A DNA stretch of 64,000 bases from Hypomyces perniciosus (taxonomy: Eukaryota; Ascomycota; Sordariomycetes; Hypocreales; Hypocreaceae): NCBI GenBank assembly GCA_008477525.1, contig SPDT01000005.1:5208001-5272000 (forward strand), in the 5' to 3' direction. Below are positions 11,055 through 21,344 of this stretch, in pieces (within the stretch, counting starts at the first letter, position 1; the number at the start of each line of letters is the position of its first letter). The translations under genes were made by a program, and so were the position numbers. The notes below the pieces were generated by a model. It saw nothing but the letters and a program-made list of their open reading frames with translations. It was not told where the DNA came from and did no database searches.

Positions 11055-14000
11055 ATGGGCTTCGCTCAGTGTGCATGGCCGCTCTGGCAAGTCGATGACC
11101 TCAGCCAGTGCTTCCAGCAAGAGTCAGTAACCAACCGCCTTTGTGCTTTCGCTTCTCCGTTCTTGACGACCTTACTGACTGGTGATACGACAGGTATCTC
11201 GCCGTATTATTCCCCCTAATTGTAATTTCCCTGTCGGTTTTGCGCCTCGCGTGGACCAACGTTGGCCGCATCGCCAGGTCCGGTAAGAGCAAGAGCTATA
11301 CCTCGATCTCTGCCGACGAGCATGCGCCAGACCATACAGCATTGCCCCCCGACTGCGAATCTGACACCGAAGACGATGGCGATCTCGAGATCAGCGGCGG
11401 CCGCTTGGCTTTGGCAAAGACCACGAGCCGAGGCTCTATCCTCCAGGCCGACACCCCCACCGCCCAGCATCTGTCGCAGATAGTCGAGGCGCTGGCCCTT
11501 GCTGGCCTCGTCGCCGTCAATGCCATTGCTCTCGTTACCGGCGCATTCGGCCCAGGGGGAAATCTTGTTGCCATCGCTGGCCTCATCACCTGGGTGTACA
11601 CTCTGATCCTGACTACGTTGCGAGTCTTCCTCGGCACTTCCAAGTGGCGCATCCCCAACCTGTGGAACCACACCGCTACAATCTATGGAACCAACTGGGT
11701 CTTGGCCATCTTCATCTTCCGCTCTGCCATTATTCACCCCAAGTCCGAGCTTTCGCAGATCCTCGTCATCGTCAATTTTGCGTTGATCACGTTGCTGTTT
11801 GGCATCGCTGCGACCACTAGGAAGGGCAACAGGACTGTTGTGATGGAATGGGAGGATGGCATTGAGCCCTCGCGCGAGCCTCTCGCAAGTCTCTTTTCTG
11901 TTGCTACATTCGGATGGGTCGATGCCATTGTCTGGAAGGGTTGGAACAAGCCCTTGGAAATGGAAGACGTTTGGAATCTCCTCCCCAAGGATAAGGCCGC
12001 CGCTATCATCGCGGACTATCGACAGCTCAAGAAGACGACCGCGTTGTCCTGGCACCTGCTCAAGTACTTCAAATCTACGCTGATTGTGCAAGCCGCCATG
12101 GCTGTTCTCGCTGGTCTCTTCACCTTTCTCCCGACCTTGCTGCTCAAGTCTATCATCGAGTATATCGAGACCTATAAAGAGACAAAAATCCCCATTAGTG
12201 TCATTTGGCTTCTTGTTATTGGTATGCCCATTGTCGATACCATCCGCTCCTACAGCGATGGCATGGCCCTCTGGATTGGCCGCAAGATTTGCATCCGCGT
12301 CCGCGCCATCATCGTCGGCGATATCTACGCCAAGGCGCTGCGACGAAAAGCTGCGGCAGGCAAGGACAAGGTCTTACTTGGAGACAAGGATACGGACAAG
12401 GCCAAATTAGACGCGGATGAAGATTCTGCCAGCGAAGGAACTGCCAACAAGCTCAAGCGCGCATTGGGCTTCAAGAAGAAGAATGGTAAGAAAGCTGCTG
12501 CCGGTGATACAGAGGCGGCCAGCTCCACCAAGGACGATGCCGAAAAGCAGGTCGATGATGAGCAGGCCAATCTTGGAACCATCATCAACCTCATGTCTGT
12601 TGACAGCTTCAAAATTGCCGACATCACCGCATACTTGCATTTCCTGTGTGCCTCCGCCCCCACTCAATTGACCGTCTCCGTCATTCTGCTGTGGCAGGTC
12701 ATGGGCTTGAGCGCCATCCCTGGCATTGTCGTCATGGTCTTCCTTTTGCCCATCAACTACGCGCTTGCCAAAGGCTTCAACACGACCTCTAAGAACATCA
12801 TGGCTGCTACTGACAAGCGTATCAATGTGACCAATGAGATCCTCCAAAACATCCGCATCATCAAGTACTTTGCTTGGGAGCAGCGCTTCGGTAAGATTGT
12901 CGACGAGAAGCGTCAGGCTGAGCTCAAGGCACTACGTTCTCGATTCATCCTCTGGGCTGTCGCGGTCGCCATTTGGAACTCGGTTCCCGTCCTCATTACC
13001 TTCTTTTCCTTCCTGGTGTACACCCTGATTGAAAAGAAGCCTTTGTTGCCGTCTGTCGCGTTTACCGCCATCTCACTCTTCATGCTTCTTCGTGTTCCTC
13101 TCGATCTGCTCGGTGACATGTTTGCACACGTGCAGGAGGCCAAGGTCTCTGTCGACCGTGTGGAGGAGTTCTTGCTCGAGGAGGAGACTGAAAAGTATGA
13201 GCAACTCGGATTGGATAACGTGGATGAAAATGGCGTGAAGCACATCGGATTCAAGGATGCCACTCTCATCTGGGGAGGCAGGGACACTGTGGCCGACGAT
13301 GGTTCCCGAGCCTTCCGATTGCTGGATCTCGACGTTGATTTCCAGATTGGCAAACTCAACATCATTGCTGGTCCCACCGGATCTGGCAAGACATCTATGC
13401 TTATGGGGCTGCTGGGCGAGATGACACTGATGGAAGGCAAGGTCTACTGCCCTGGTGGTCGAAGCCGAGAAGATGTCCGTCCGGATCCCGAGACAGGGTT
13501 GGCAGATACCATCGCCTATGTCGCACAAGCCGCTTGGCTTGTCAATGCCAACATCAAGGACAACATCCTCTTTGCTTCCCCCTATGACGAACAGCGATAT
13601 AAGCAGGTGATCATTGCCTGCGCACTTGAGCGCGATCTCGAAATTCTGGACAACGGTGACGAGACATTGGTTGGCGAGAAGGGAATTACGCTCTCTGGTG
13701 GTCAGAAACAACGAATCTCGCTGGCTCGCGCGCTCTACTCCAATTCGGCTCATTTGCTTTTGGACGACTGTCTAAGTGCCGTGGACTCGCACACTGCTCA
13801 GTGGATCTTCTCCAACTGTATCAAGGGCCCGCTGATGCAAAACCGTACCTGCATTCTCGTTACCCACAACGTGCAGCTATGCGTGCCATCATCGGACTTT
13901 GTCGTGCTCTTGGAAAATGGACGAGTCGCTGCCCAGGGACCTTCTCTCGAGGTCATTGCCTCTGGCAAGCTCGGAGAAGATATCCAAAGATCTCGCCCCG

Positions 14001-16246
14001 CATCCAGCACTGCGTCTCGAATCCCCTCTCGCGTGCCCTCCAGTGTCGGCGACGCGGAGACCATGGTTAACGGCAGCGGTGATGTGCTCGATGGCATTGA
14101 TAGCTCCAAAAAGAAGGACAAGAAGAGCAAGGTACCGCAGAAAGATCCGATGGGTGAGACCAAGGCGACAGGAGCGGTTAAGTGGCCTGTCTTGAAGCTC
14201 TACCTCGGGTCCATGGGACCGTGGTGGTTCTGGCTTGTTACCCCTTTCGTTTTTGGTTTGCAGCAGGTTTCGACCGTGGCAACCAACTTTTGGGTTCGAG
14301 AGTGGGCAAACCAATACTCTGAGCAAAAGACGGAGACGGTCAGTGTTTCGTTCAGCTCTTTGTCATCTTCCTACGGTACTGGCGCCTTCGCCAAGGGGGC
14401 CTGGGCCAGCCTTGCCAAACTGGGTAGCCCAGCAGTTTGGCAGCCATCTGCGAACGCAAGTGTACACGCCTTGGACAACCAGACTTTCCTCCAGGCGGCT
14501 AGACTGCCAGATGTTAATGTTCCATACTACTTGACCGGTCTCGCTGTCATCGGCGTTGTTGGTGCTCTGGCGGCCTTGATGAGAGATGTCTGGATCTTCT
14601 ACGGCTCCTTGACTGCCTCTCGGCGCATCCACGACCGACTCATCCTATCAGTGACCCGAGCCAGATTCAAGTTCTTTGATGTGACCCCTCTCGGCCAGTT
14701 GATGAACCGTTTCAGCAAGGATTTAGAGGCGGTTGACCAGGATGTTGCCCCAACAGCCATTGGTGTCATGACCTGTGCCCTCTCGCTGATAGTCACCGTT
14801 GGCCTTATTGCATACCTCACTCCCGGTTTCCTGATTGCTGCCGTCCTCATCGCGATGCTGTTCTACCTCGTTTCTTCCTTCTATCTCCGTGCATCGCGTG
14901 ATCTCAAGCGTCTGGAGTCGGTTCAGCGCAGCCCGCTCTTCCAGCAATTTGGTGAGACGCTTAGTGGTATGACGACGATCCGAGCCTATGGTGACGAGCG
15001 CCGCTTCATCCGTGACAACCTTGCCAAGATTAACGCGCAGAGCCGGCCGTTCATCTATTTGTGGGCCTGTAATAGATGGCTTGCATTCCGAGCGGACCTT
15101 CTCGGTAACCTGGTGTCATTCTTCGCCGGTGTCTTCATCATTGTCAACATTGACACGATCGATGCCGGTGCGGCCGGTATATCCCTGACTTACGCGATGA
15201 ACTTTACAGAAAATGTTTTATGGTTGGTGCGTCAGTATGGCATGAACGAACAGAACATGAATTCCATGGAGCGTGTCAGGGAGTACCTTGATGTTGAGCA
15301 GGAAGCGGAACCGATTATCGAGGATAACCGCCCTCCGAAGAGCTGGCCTGAAAAGGGCGGCGTCGAATTCGTCGACTATTCGACTCGATATCGTGCCGAG
15401 TTAGATCCGGTTCTCAGGGGCATCTCGCTCAAGATCAATCCCAAGGAAAAGGTGGGCATCGTGGGACGAACGGGCGCGGGCAAGAGCTCGTTGACATTGG
15501 CCATTTTCCGTGCCCTCGAAGCAGATGCGGGCAAGATTATGATTGATGGCATTGACATTGGCAAGATTGGCCTCCAAGATCTGCGAGAGAACATCACGAT
15601 AGTGCCGCAAGATCCCACGCTATTTATGGGAACAATCAGAACCAATCTGGATCCTTTTGACCAGTACACGGATGAGGAAGTGTTTGAGGCATTAAAACGA
15701 GTGCAGCTGATCGGACCCGATGAAGCGACGTCGCCTACAACGCCGGTCATTCAGGTTACCTCGGATGCAGACAACGGCAGTCCTGTGGGCTTGTCGGGTT
15801 CGCGCACGCCATCGTTTGCGACAAACAAGAACATTTTCCTCGACCTGGCATCACCGGTAACAGAGTCTGGTTCGAATCTCTCGCAGGGTCAGCGACAGCT
15901 GCTGTGCCTGGCACGAGCGATGTTGAAGAAGCCGACGGTGATGGTGATGGATGAGGCGACGGCGTCGATCGACTACAACACGGATTCGAAGATCCAGGAG
16001 ACGATCCGGGAGCTGACGGGCACTGTGATTACTATTGCGCACCGACTGCAGACGATTGTCGACTACGACAAGGTGCTCGTCCTCGATAAGGGCGAGGTTG
16101 TGGAATTTGCGCACCCGTGGGAGCTGATCAACAAGGAGGAGGGCACGTTCAGGAGCATGTGTGAGATGAGCGGTGATATGGATATTTTGGTCAAGGCGGC
16201 GAAGAAGAAGTGGGATGAAGGCCGGCTCGTGGACGTAGAGCCTTGA
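11055..16246 (+). CDS. ABCC/MRP-type ABC transporter, YBT1 (bile-acid permease)-like
   Basis: Exon 1 (11055-11122) ends at a GTCAGT donor. A 71-bp intron leads to 11194-16246, giving 1706 residues. The order is an N-terminal membrane domain, TMD1, NBD1, TMD2, NBD2. NBD1 has Walker A GPTGSGKTS (from residue 749), signature LSGGQ (856) and Walker B LLLDDC. The catalytic Glu is replaced by Asp, the normal degenerate site of MRP pumps. NBD2 is complete: GRTGAGKSS (1447), LSQGQ (1585) and VMVMDEATASID. A charged Lys/Asp-rich insert lies at about residues 410-475 inside TMD1. Yeast relatives (Ybt1, Bpt1, Ycf1) are vacuolar pumps for bile acids, glutathione conjugates and similar anions. The YBT1 subgroup is my choice from length and motif spelling; the substrate is unknown. 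Confidence 0.93.
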
Positions 16247-17321
16247 ATCCCAACATGGCCTTTATGAAGAAAAAGGAGGATCGGGGGGCAGGTTTCTTTT
16301 TTTTTTCCTGTCTAGAGTAAAGGTATATACGGTCTTGCATTTGTTTTGGTAGTAACGGCAGCAAAAAGCATCGAAGACTCCTTCAGAGGGAGAAGGGCAC
16401 AGGGCCCTATGCACGGACATGCATGGCAGCGAAGTCTGTCTGAGAATACGACTGATGTACTCGTATGGAGCAGAGGCATGCCTGGTGTTTTGGGGTTTTC
16501 GATAGTGTATAGAAAATGTATTGTTGGAAACAATGACTATCAAAACGGGTGCGTGTTTATGGTGAGATGCTGTGAGATGGCGTATGTACATACGAGCTCG
16601 GCATTCCGGAGGTTTCCTAAAGGGGAAACATGCGAGGCCAAGTGGAGGGGCAAAGGAGATGGGATTCAGCCACAGCGGTTATGGCCTGACCTGAGAATAG
16701 TAATACTAATAATACTAATAGGAAAAAGTACAGAGTAATATATATGTATGTTTTTTTTTAAGAATACCATTGTTGCTGAGAATATGGGTAATACTATAGA
16801 AAAGACAAAAGGTGAGGGAAGAATACAGGTAATTCAAGTAATACGGAGACTTCGTAATTTGGAGCACTATCACTAGGGGTGCTAGGCCCCCCCTCGTATT
16901 TGCGCAGAGCCGCACTTTTAGGTACGTACCGCTTGAGGTCGTCGGTGGCGTATCAATTCACAAGTGGATGCCTCACTTCGACACGCCAGCTACTATCTAT
17001 TATGTACTACCTATCTGTTGTTCGGGCCGTATTATCATGCAGAGAGTCAGGGCAACGAACCTGGCTGGTTGCCTGTCTGCCAGTCAGCTTTTGACTCGTT
17101 TTGGCTAAATACGGAGTGCTACTATCTGACTAGATAGCTGGGTCTTCGGTTAGTGTTTCTGCTCCTACTCGTACTCTTTCGAGAGACAGACATATAAGCC
17201 CAAACTGCTGCCTCATCTCTTGGCCCCCAGCTCTCTCCTCCACGCTCCATACTCTCTCTCCTCCTACACACTTCAACATCAAGTAGTAGCAGCAGCAGCA
17301 GCAGCAGCGGCGGCGGCGGCC
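16247..17321. other. Intergenic, 3' region of the ABC gene and leader of the next gene
   Basis: No supported gene. It contains partial copies of the intergenic motif near 16845 and 17109 and ends in CAG then CGG triplets running into the ATG at 17322. Confidence 0.5.
17284..17320 (+). repeat. CAG/CGG triplet repeat abutting a start codon
   Basis: AGT/AGC triplets pass into four CGG units that touch the ATG context GGCCATGG. In the frame of the gene the run would encode polyalanine, but no upstream in-frame ATG exists, so it is most likely untranslated leader. Confidence 0.75.
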
Positions 17322-18614
17322 ATGGGCAAACCCTCGGATTTCCTCCCTCCCCCTTCTCCCTCTCCCACCTTGGGCTCAAACTCTCCCCTGGCCGAAGCCT
17401 CAAACTCCATCTCCCTCCAGCCTCCGCGCCTGCAGCGCTATTTCGACGACGATCCAGCCGAGCTCGCAGCTGATGATCTGCCTCCTCTCTACGATGAGCA
17501 CGAAAACCATACCGTTCCTTCGATCATCAACCCTCTGAACCTAACCGCCGATGGGCGCAGTAATCTGGCCGTCGAGTCATTCAGCCGCGACCCGCGCACC
17601 GATACTCTCTACTACGTCGACAAAGAGCTCGATTCTGATCCCGAATTTCTCTATCAAACCGTCACAAACCTCTCCCACGCGCCCCCGCGCCCCTTTGTGC
17701 ACATCCTCGGCACACACACCGAAACGCGGAAAAGATCCAACGATGATAAGACAGAGCAGGTCCGCGTCACCGACTTTGACATTGAGATTGAGCTCACCAA
17801 CTTGCTCTATTTTAACATTGACAATCCGCAAAGGGGCTGCTGGCGTGCCCTCTTGCCCGTGGGCAACTTCGAGAAGGTCCGCAGGGGCACCGTCTTTGCT
17901 ACCCGCGCACCTGGCTTCGGTGGCAGCGGCGCCATGGCGGAGGAGGGAGAGCCTACGGTCAAGGAATGGTGCCATCGGTTCTGCGCGAGCCGCTCTGGGC
18001 TGAAGAGCTTCACGTTTGAGAGGCGTGTTTTGGGCTGGGATTTTGAATCCCTGGGCAAGAAGCTGGATCGCTTGATTCGCGATACGAACTATCGTGGCAA
18101 GTTGGAGGTTACGTTCCCGGTGAGGAATGCCCGCGTGGAGATTTACAACGAGTGCCGGACGAATCGCTGGAGGTTGACCAAGTGGATTGAGATCCTCTTC
18201 ATGTTTACCTTGATGTTTGTCTTTGCGTGGCCGTGGTTGTTCTTCCGCACGAAACGCTGGGAGACGGTGTACTCGGAGTGGCGTATGAGTCGCGAGGAGC
18301 GCGATGAGAATGGGAACACTCGCGTGCGATATGCGAGTATGAGTGAGGCGCAGTGGTATAACGTGTGGGCGAGGGCCATTCAGCGCGCGGCGCTGGATAG
18401 GAAGCAGGGACAGCTGGACCAAGGGGACTTGGAGAGGGTAGATGCGCCCCAAGAAGAGCGGCGAGAAGGCCTTGTGGGCATCGTGCAGGCGGGCGTGGAG
18501 GCGATGGGAGTGGTGAATAGGTCGTTTGGATGGGGAGGCGATTCGGATGGGACGATGGGGAGCACGTTTAGCGGCGTGAGGATCGGGGGATCGAGGAGTG
18601 CAATGCGCGGCTGA
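17322..18614 (+). CDS. Conserved-looking membrane protein of unknown function, 430 residues
   Basis: The start is the ATG in GGCCATGGGC. The frame is open further upstream but contains only a TTG there. The protein has a Pro/Ser-rich N-terminus (to about residue 40), an acidic linker, and a folded central region at about 75-285 that includes RGCWRALLPVGNFEKVRRG. A single strongly hydrophobic segment, ILFMFTLMFVFAWPWLFF (about residues 292-309), is followed by KRWETVYSEWRMS and a Gly/Ser-rich tail. I do not recognise the family by name; the pattern of a soluble domain followed by one membrane anchor is clear. It lies in tandem with the next gene and shows no introns. Confidence 0.8.
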   Translation: MGKPSDFLPPPSPSPTLGSNSPLAEASNSISLQPPRLQRYFDDDPAELAADDLPPLYDEHENHTVPSIINPLNLTADGRSNLAVESFSRDPRTDTLYYVDKELDSDPEFLYQTVTNLSHAPPRPFVHILGTHTETRKRSNDDKTEQVRVTDFDIEIELTNLLYFNIDNPQRGCWRALLPVGNFEKVRRGTVFATRAPGFGGSGAMAEEGEPTVKEWCHRFCASRSGLKSFTFERRVLGWDFESLGKKLDRLIRDTNYRGKLEVTFPVRNARVEIYNECRTNRWRLTKWIEILFMFTLMFVFAWPWLFFRTKRWETVYSEWRMSREERDENGNTRVRYASMSEAQWYNVWARAIQRAALDRKQGQLDQGDLERVDAPQEERREGLVGIVQAGVEAMGVVNRSFGWGGDSDGTMGSTFSGVRIGGSRSAMRG

Positions 18615-19112
18615 TGGGATGAATTGACGTTCTCTACTCTTGTTTCCTTGTCTTGTTTACTTTCGGTTCGGTTCGTTGTCTTGGGCATAATGGCACTTGG
18701 AGTATAGGGTAGTGCTATCAATGGCTTCATGATGAATTAATTGCTGGCTCAGAGTTTGACGTATGGACTTGTCGAGATCATTGATGTTTCTAACAGAGAA
18801 TCAATCCTATTTCATATAAAAAGAATAACCAGGATAAATCATAAATTGGTATGTAGTAGTAATGCTGGAATATTATTTTCGGGCATTAGCAGTTCGCCAC
18901 CAGTCTCAGAACCCTATGTAATCTCGACCCCACTCTTCAATCCTGCCCCTCTGTTCATTCATCCACCACCTTCATCACTCACCACTCACCACTCGCCACT
19001 CTCATTCTCACCCTGTAACTACGAATATATCTTACAAAGCAGCACCACAATCTTCAGGATCCTGAATTGGCACGCAAACACCCAAGGCGTTTACCTCATC
19101 CCCGTTTTGCAG
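18615..19112. other. Intergenic, promoter of the adaptin-binding protein gene
   Basis: About 500 bp with a C-rich ACTCACCACTCACC stretch near 18975-19000, which resembles a transcription start region. No other feature is seen. Confidence 0.5.
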
Positions 19113-20278
19113 ATGGATATTTCGAATCCGAGGAGGATTCTGGCTGTGAGCCTGTGGGGCTCAGAGCAGCATCTAAGCCGTGTTATCAAAGGTCCGTTTG
19201 CTACGTGAAACGCTCTCATATATACCCTATATGGATGGATTGTACGACCATATCGCGGGGATGGGCTAACCTGCATCATCTAGATCTCACTGGCTCATCA
19301 CCAGAGCCAGTGCCAGCCCCAACAGCTGGTACATCTTCACTAGCTGGTGCATCTCACAACCTCGATCTCAAAACATCATATTACACCGCCACTATCCCTA
19401 TATGGCTCGACGTCATGGCCATACCCCCCGACTGGGCTTCTTCATTCCTCTCCGAGGAGGCCCGTGAAGTTCTCTCCGTCCTCGGCGGCGTTGTGCTCGT
19501 GTTTGCCATACCGAACTGCAAGCCCGCCGACCGGACTGCAAACAACGATGAGCCTAGCTTTATCCGCTCTGTTGGTCGAGTAGTCCAGGAAGGTCTCGGT
19601 GGGTGGGAGTGGGATGGCGTCCGGCTAGCCGTTGGGATTGGTGAGGGCGAGGCAGATGAATGGGAAGAACTATGTGCCGAGGCTGGACTGGAGTTTGTGC
19701 AGCTCAAGAGCACGCATCAAGAACGGAATGAATATGGAGGTAAGACTACGGATAAGAAAATAACACTTATACCTCTGGGAACCTCCTCTGCCATGCTTCC
19801 TGCTGCCGATGATGGCTATGCTAACGTCAAAGCAGAAAAGACAGGCATCGCTCGTGTAAGGGAGGCGCTCGAGTCTAACGATTGGGCTCAGCTCGATGAA
19901 CCACAGGGATCCGATTTTGGCGATTTCGAGGCTGGGTCTTCCAAACCCGAGGGCACGGATGAATTTGATCCAGAAAGCCTGGATTTTGGCGTTGACCGTG
20001 CCGATTTTGAGGGCCTTCGCAAGGCGATTTATGACGGAGACAACGAGGCTGACGACACCGACGTGCTCGGGGCAGCCGCTACCAAGAATGATGCAAAAGG
20101 AACAGGAAACGATGATAAAGAATTAGAGAACCATGATCTGGACGATGAGGATGTTGCCAAACTGGAAAAGATGATGTGGAAGCTCCAGGCGGCGAGGGAG
20201 ATGGGTGAGGGTATGAGCGAGACACAGAGGAAACGACTGGCAGCCAGAGCTGTGGAGGAAGTGATGCGAGAGCTTTGA
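19113..20278 (+). CDS. Alpha/gamma-adaptin-binding protein p34 (AAGAB/Irc6) family
   Basis: The exons are 19113-19191 and 19284-20278, giving 357 residues. The 92-bp intron has a GTCCGT donor, a GCTAAC branch point and TAG end, and the join reads RVIK/DLTGSS. The N-terminal half is a Rab-like fold beginning RILAVSLWGSEQ. The acidic middle contains the hallmark GIARVREALESNDW. The C-terminus LEKMMWKLQAAREM...RKRLAARAVEEVMREL matches the conserved p34 tail. Family members chaperone adaptor (AP-1/AP-2) subunits during assembly for clathrin-mediated traffic. The yeast relative is Irc6. The family call rests on the C-terminal block and overall architecture. Confidence 0.85.
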
Positions 20279-20678
20279 TACTGCAGTATTACTACTCGGA
20301 ACTCCGTACTCGTACGAATGTTCCTGTAATAATAATAACGTCATAAATCGGCCGATCAGGGTCCTTGTTTGTTTAGTGCGGCCGTTGAGGCTTTTCCGTT
20401 GCCTTGCATTCCGTTGCCTTGCATTCCGTTACCCTGCATGAAGTACGGAGTACTAGTGATCATAACGGCAAGGCATTCTTGAGAATAGTCGGGGTGCAAC
20501 GTGCGGACCTGACTAGTGCCTGAAAAATATGTCCAATACTAATGCTCTTGATAGGATATTATCCCGAACGCCTTCTGCGCCGCATCAACGGCAGCGTTAG
20601 CAGTATTAGTGCTCGTAGTACGGAGTATACGAAGCAGTAATACTCCGTAGAGTCCCGACCCACAACTTCGCCGAGCCC
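20279..20678. other. Intergenic between the p34 gene and the AT-rich element
   Basis: Includes motif copies near 20301, 20441 and 20619-20649 and a tandem repeat of CCGTTGCCTTGCATT at about 20395-20440. A near-duplicate of the element's end (CCCGACCCACAACTT) occurs at 20654, just outside its left boundary. Confidence 0.55.
20395..20440. repeat. 15-bp tandem repeat
   Basis: Unit CCGTTGCCTTGCATT, two perfect copies and a third with changes (CCGTTACCCTGCAT). Confidence 0.8.
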
Positions 20679-21176
20679 CGACCCACAACTTTGCCAGCCC
20701 CCCAAGGTCGCCATAGGTTTTACACCAAAAGTACTACCTTTTCAATACACTATAATAAATTCAATAGAAACCTAAGATAAAATACTTAAAGCTGAGATAT
20801 GTAGGTAATTAGCTAATATTTCTATTATTAGGCTATAAAAATTATATATAGCTATATGATATTTTAATAGAATTTTAAAGTATAAAATAAGTAAATGTTA
20901 AGGATTACATATATTCTCTTAGTATTCCTTAATATTATATAAATTTAAATCGAAAATCTAAATAAATATATAAAAATATAAGGTTTTACTATACTATATA
21001 TTAATTAACTATTATTCAAATAATAGAATTCTCTATATTTATTTCAATTTTATATTTAAGTATTTTATATGTTAAGGAATGCTAAGGAAATAGGTGTAAA
21101 CATTAACATTTCTATATCGTTTACTTTTAGACTTCATTTCTCTATTAATAGATAATATAATTTAAAAAACAAACAT

Positions 21177-21209
<33 letters not shown>

Positions 21210-21344
21210 CATCTATTTAATTAAGTATCCTAAATAAAGGTATTTTATTTTATTTTATATAGGACTTTTAATAGAAATTTGAAAAGGTCCTACTTTTGGT
21301 GTAAAACCCTGGCGATCTTAGGGGGTGGCGAGGTTCTGGGTCGG
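20679..21344. mobile_element. AT-rich element with about 66-bp terminal inverted repeats (MITE-like or RIP-decayed DNA transposon)
   Basis: The left end 20679-20745 and the right end 21279-21344 are inverted copies of one another with a few mismatches. Shared blocks include CGACCCA-AAC, TCGCCA, GGTTTTACACCAAAAGTA and ACCTTTTCAA. The 530 bp between them are about 80-85% A+T by eye, with a TA dinucleotide run at 21178-21203 and no ORF. The sharp change from balanced flanking DNA to AT-rich core fits repeat-induced point mutation of a small DNA element. No transposase remains, so the superfamily is open; a clear target-site duplication was not found. The left end is partly duplicated (20654 and 20676). 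Confidence 0.72.
21178..21203. repeat. TA dinucleotide run
   Basis: Perfect alternating TA in the core of the AT-rich element. Confidence 0.8.

Noticed and set aside
11216..12091. 291-codon open frame antisense to the ABC transporter
   Set aside because: Same cause: G+C-rich coding DNA leaves long antisense frames. No start context or domain.
15860..15890. tRNA B-box-like GGTTCGAATC
   Set aside because: Falls inside the ABC transporter NBD2 signature codons and has no matching A-box or cloverleaf.
20679..21344. CRISPR-like or origin interpretation of the AT-rich block
   Set aside because: There is no regular repeat-spacer pattern, and the inverted ends fit a transposon remnant better than a replication origin.
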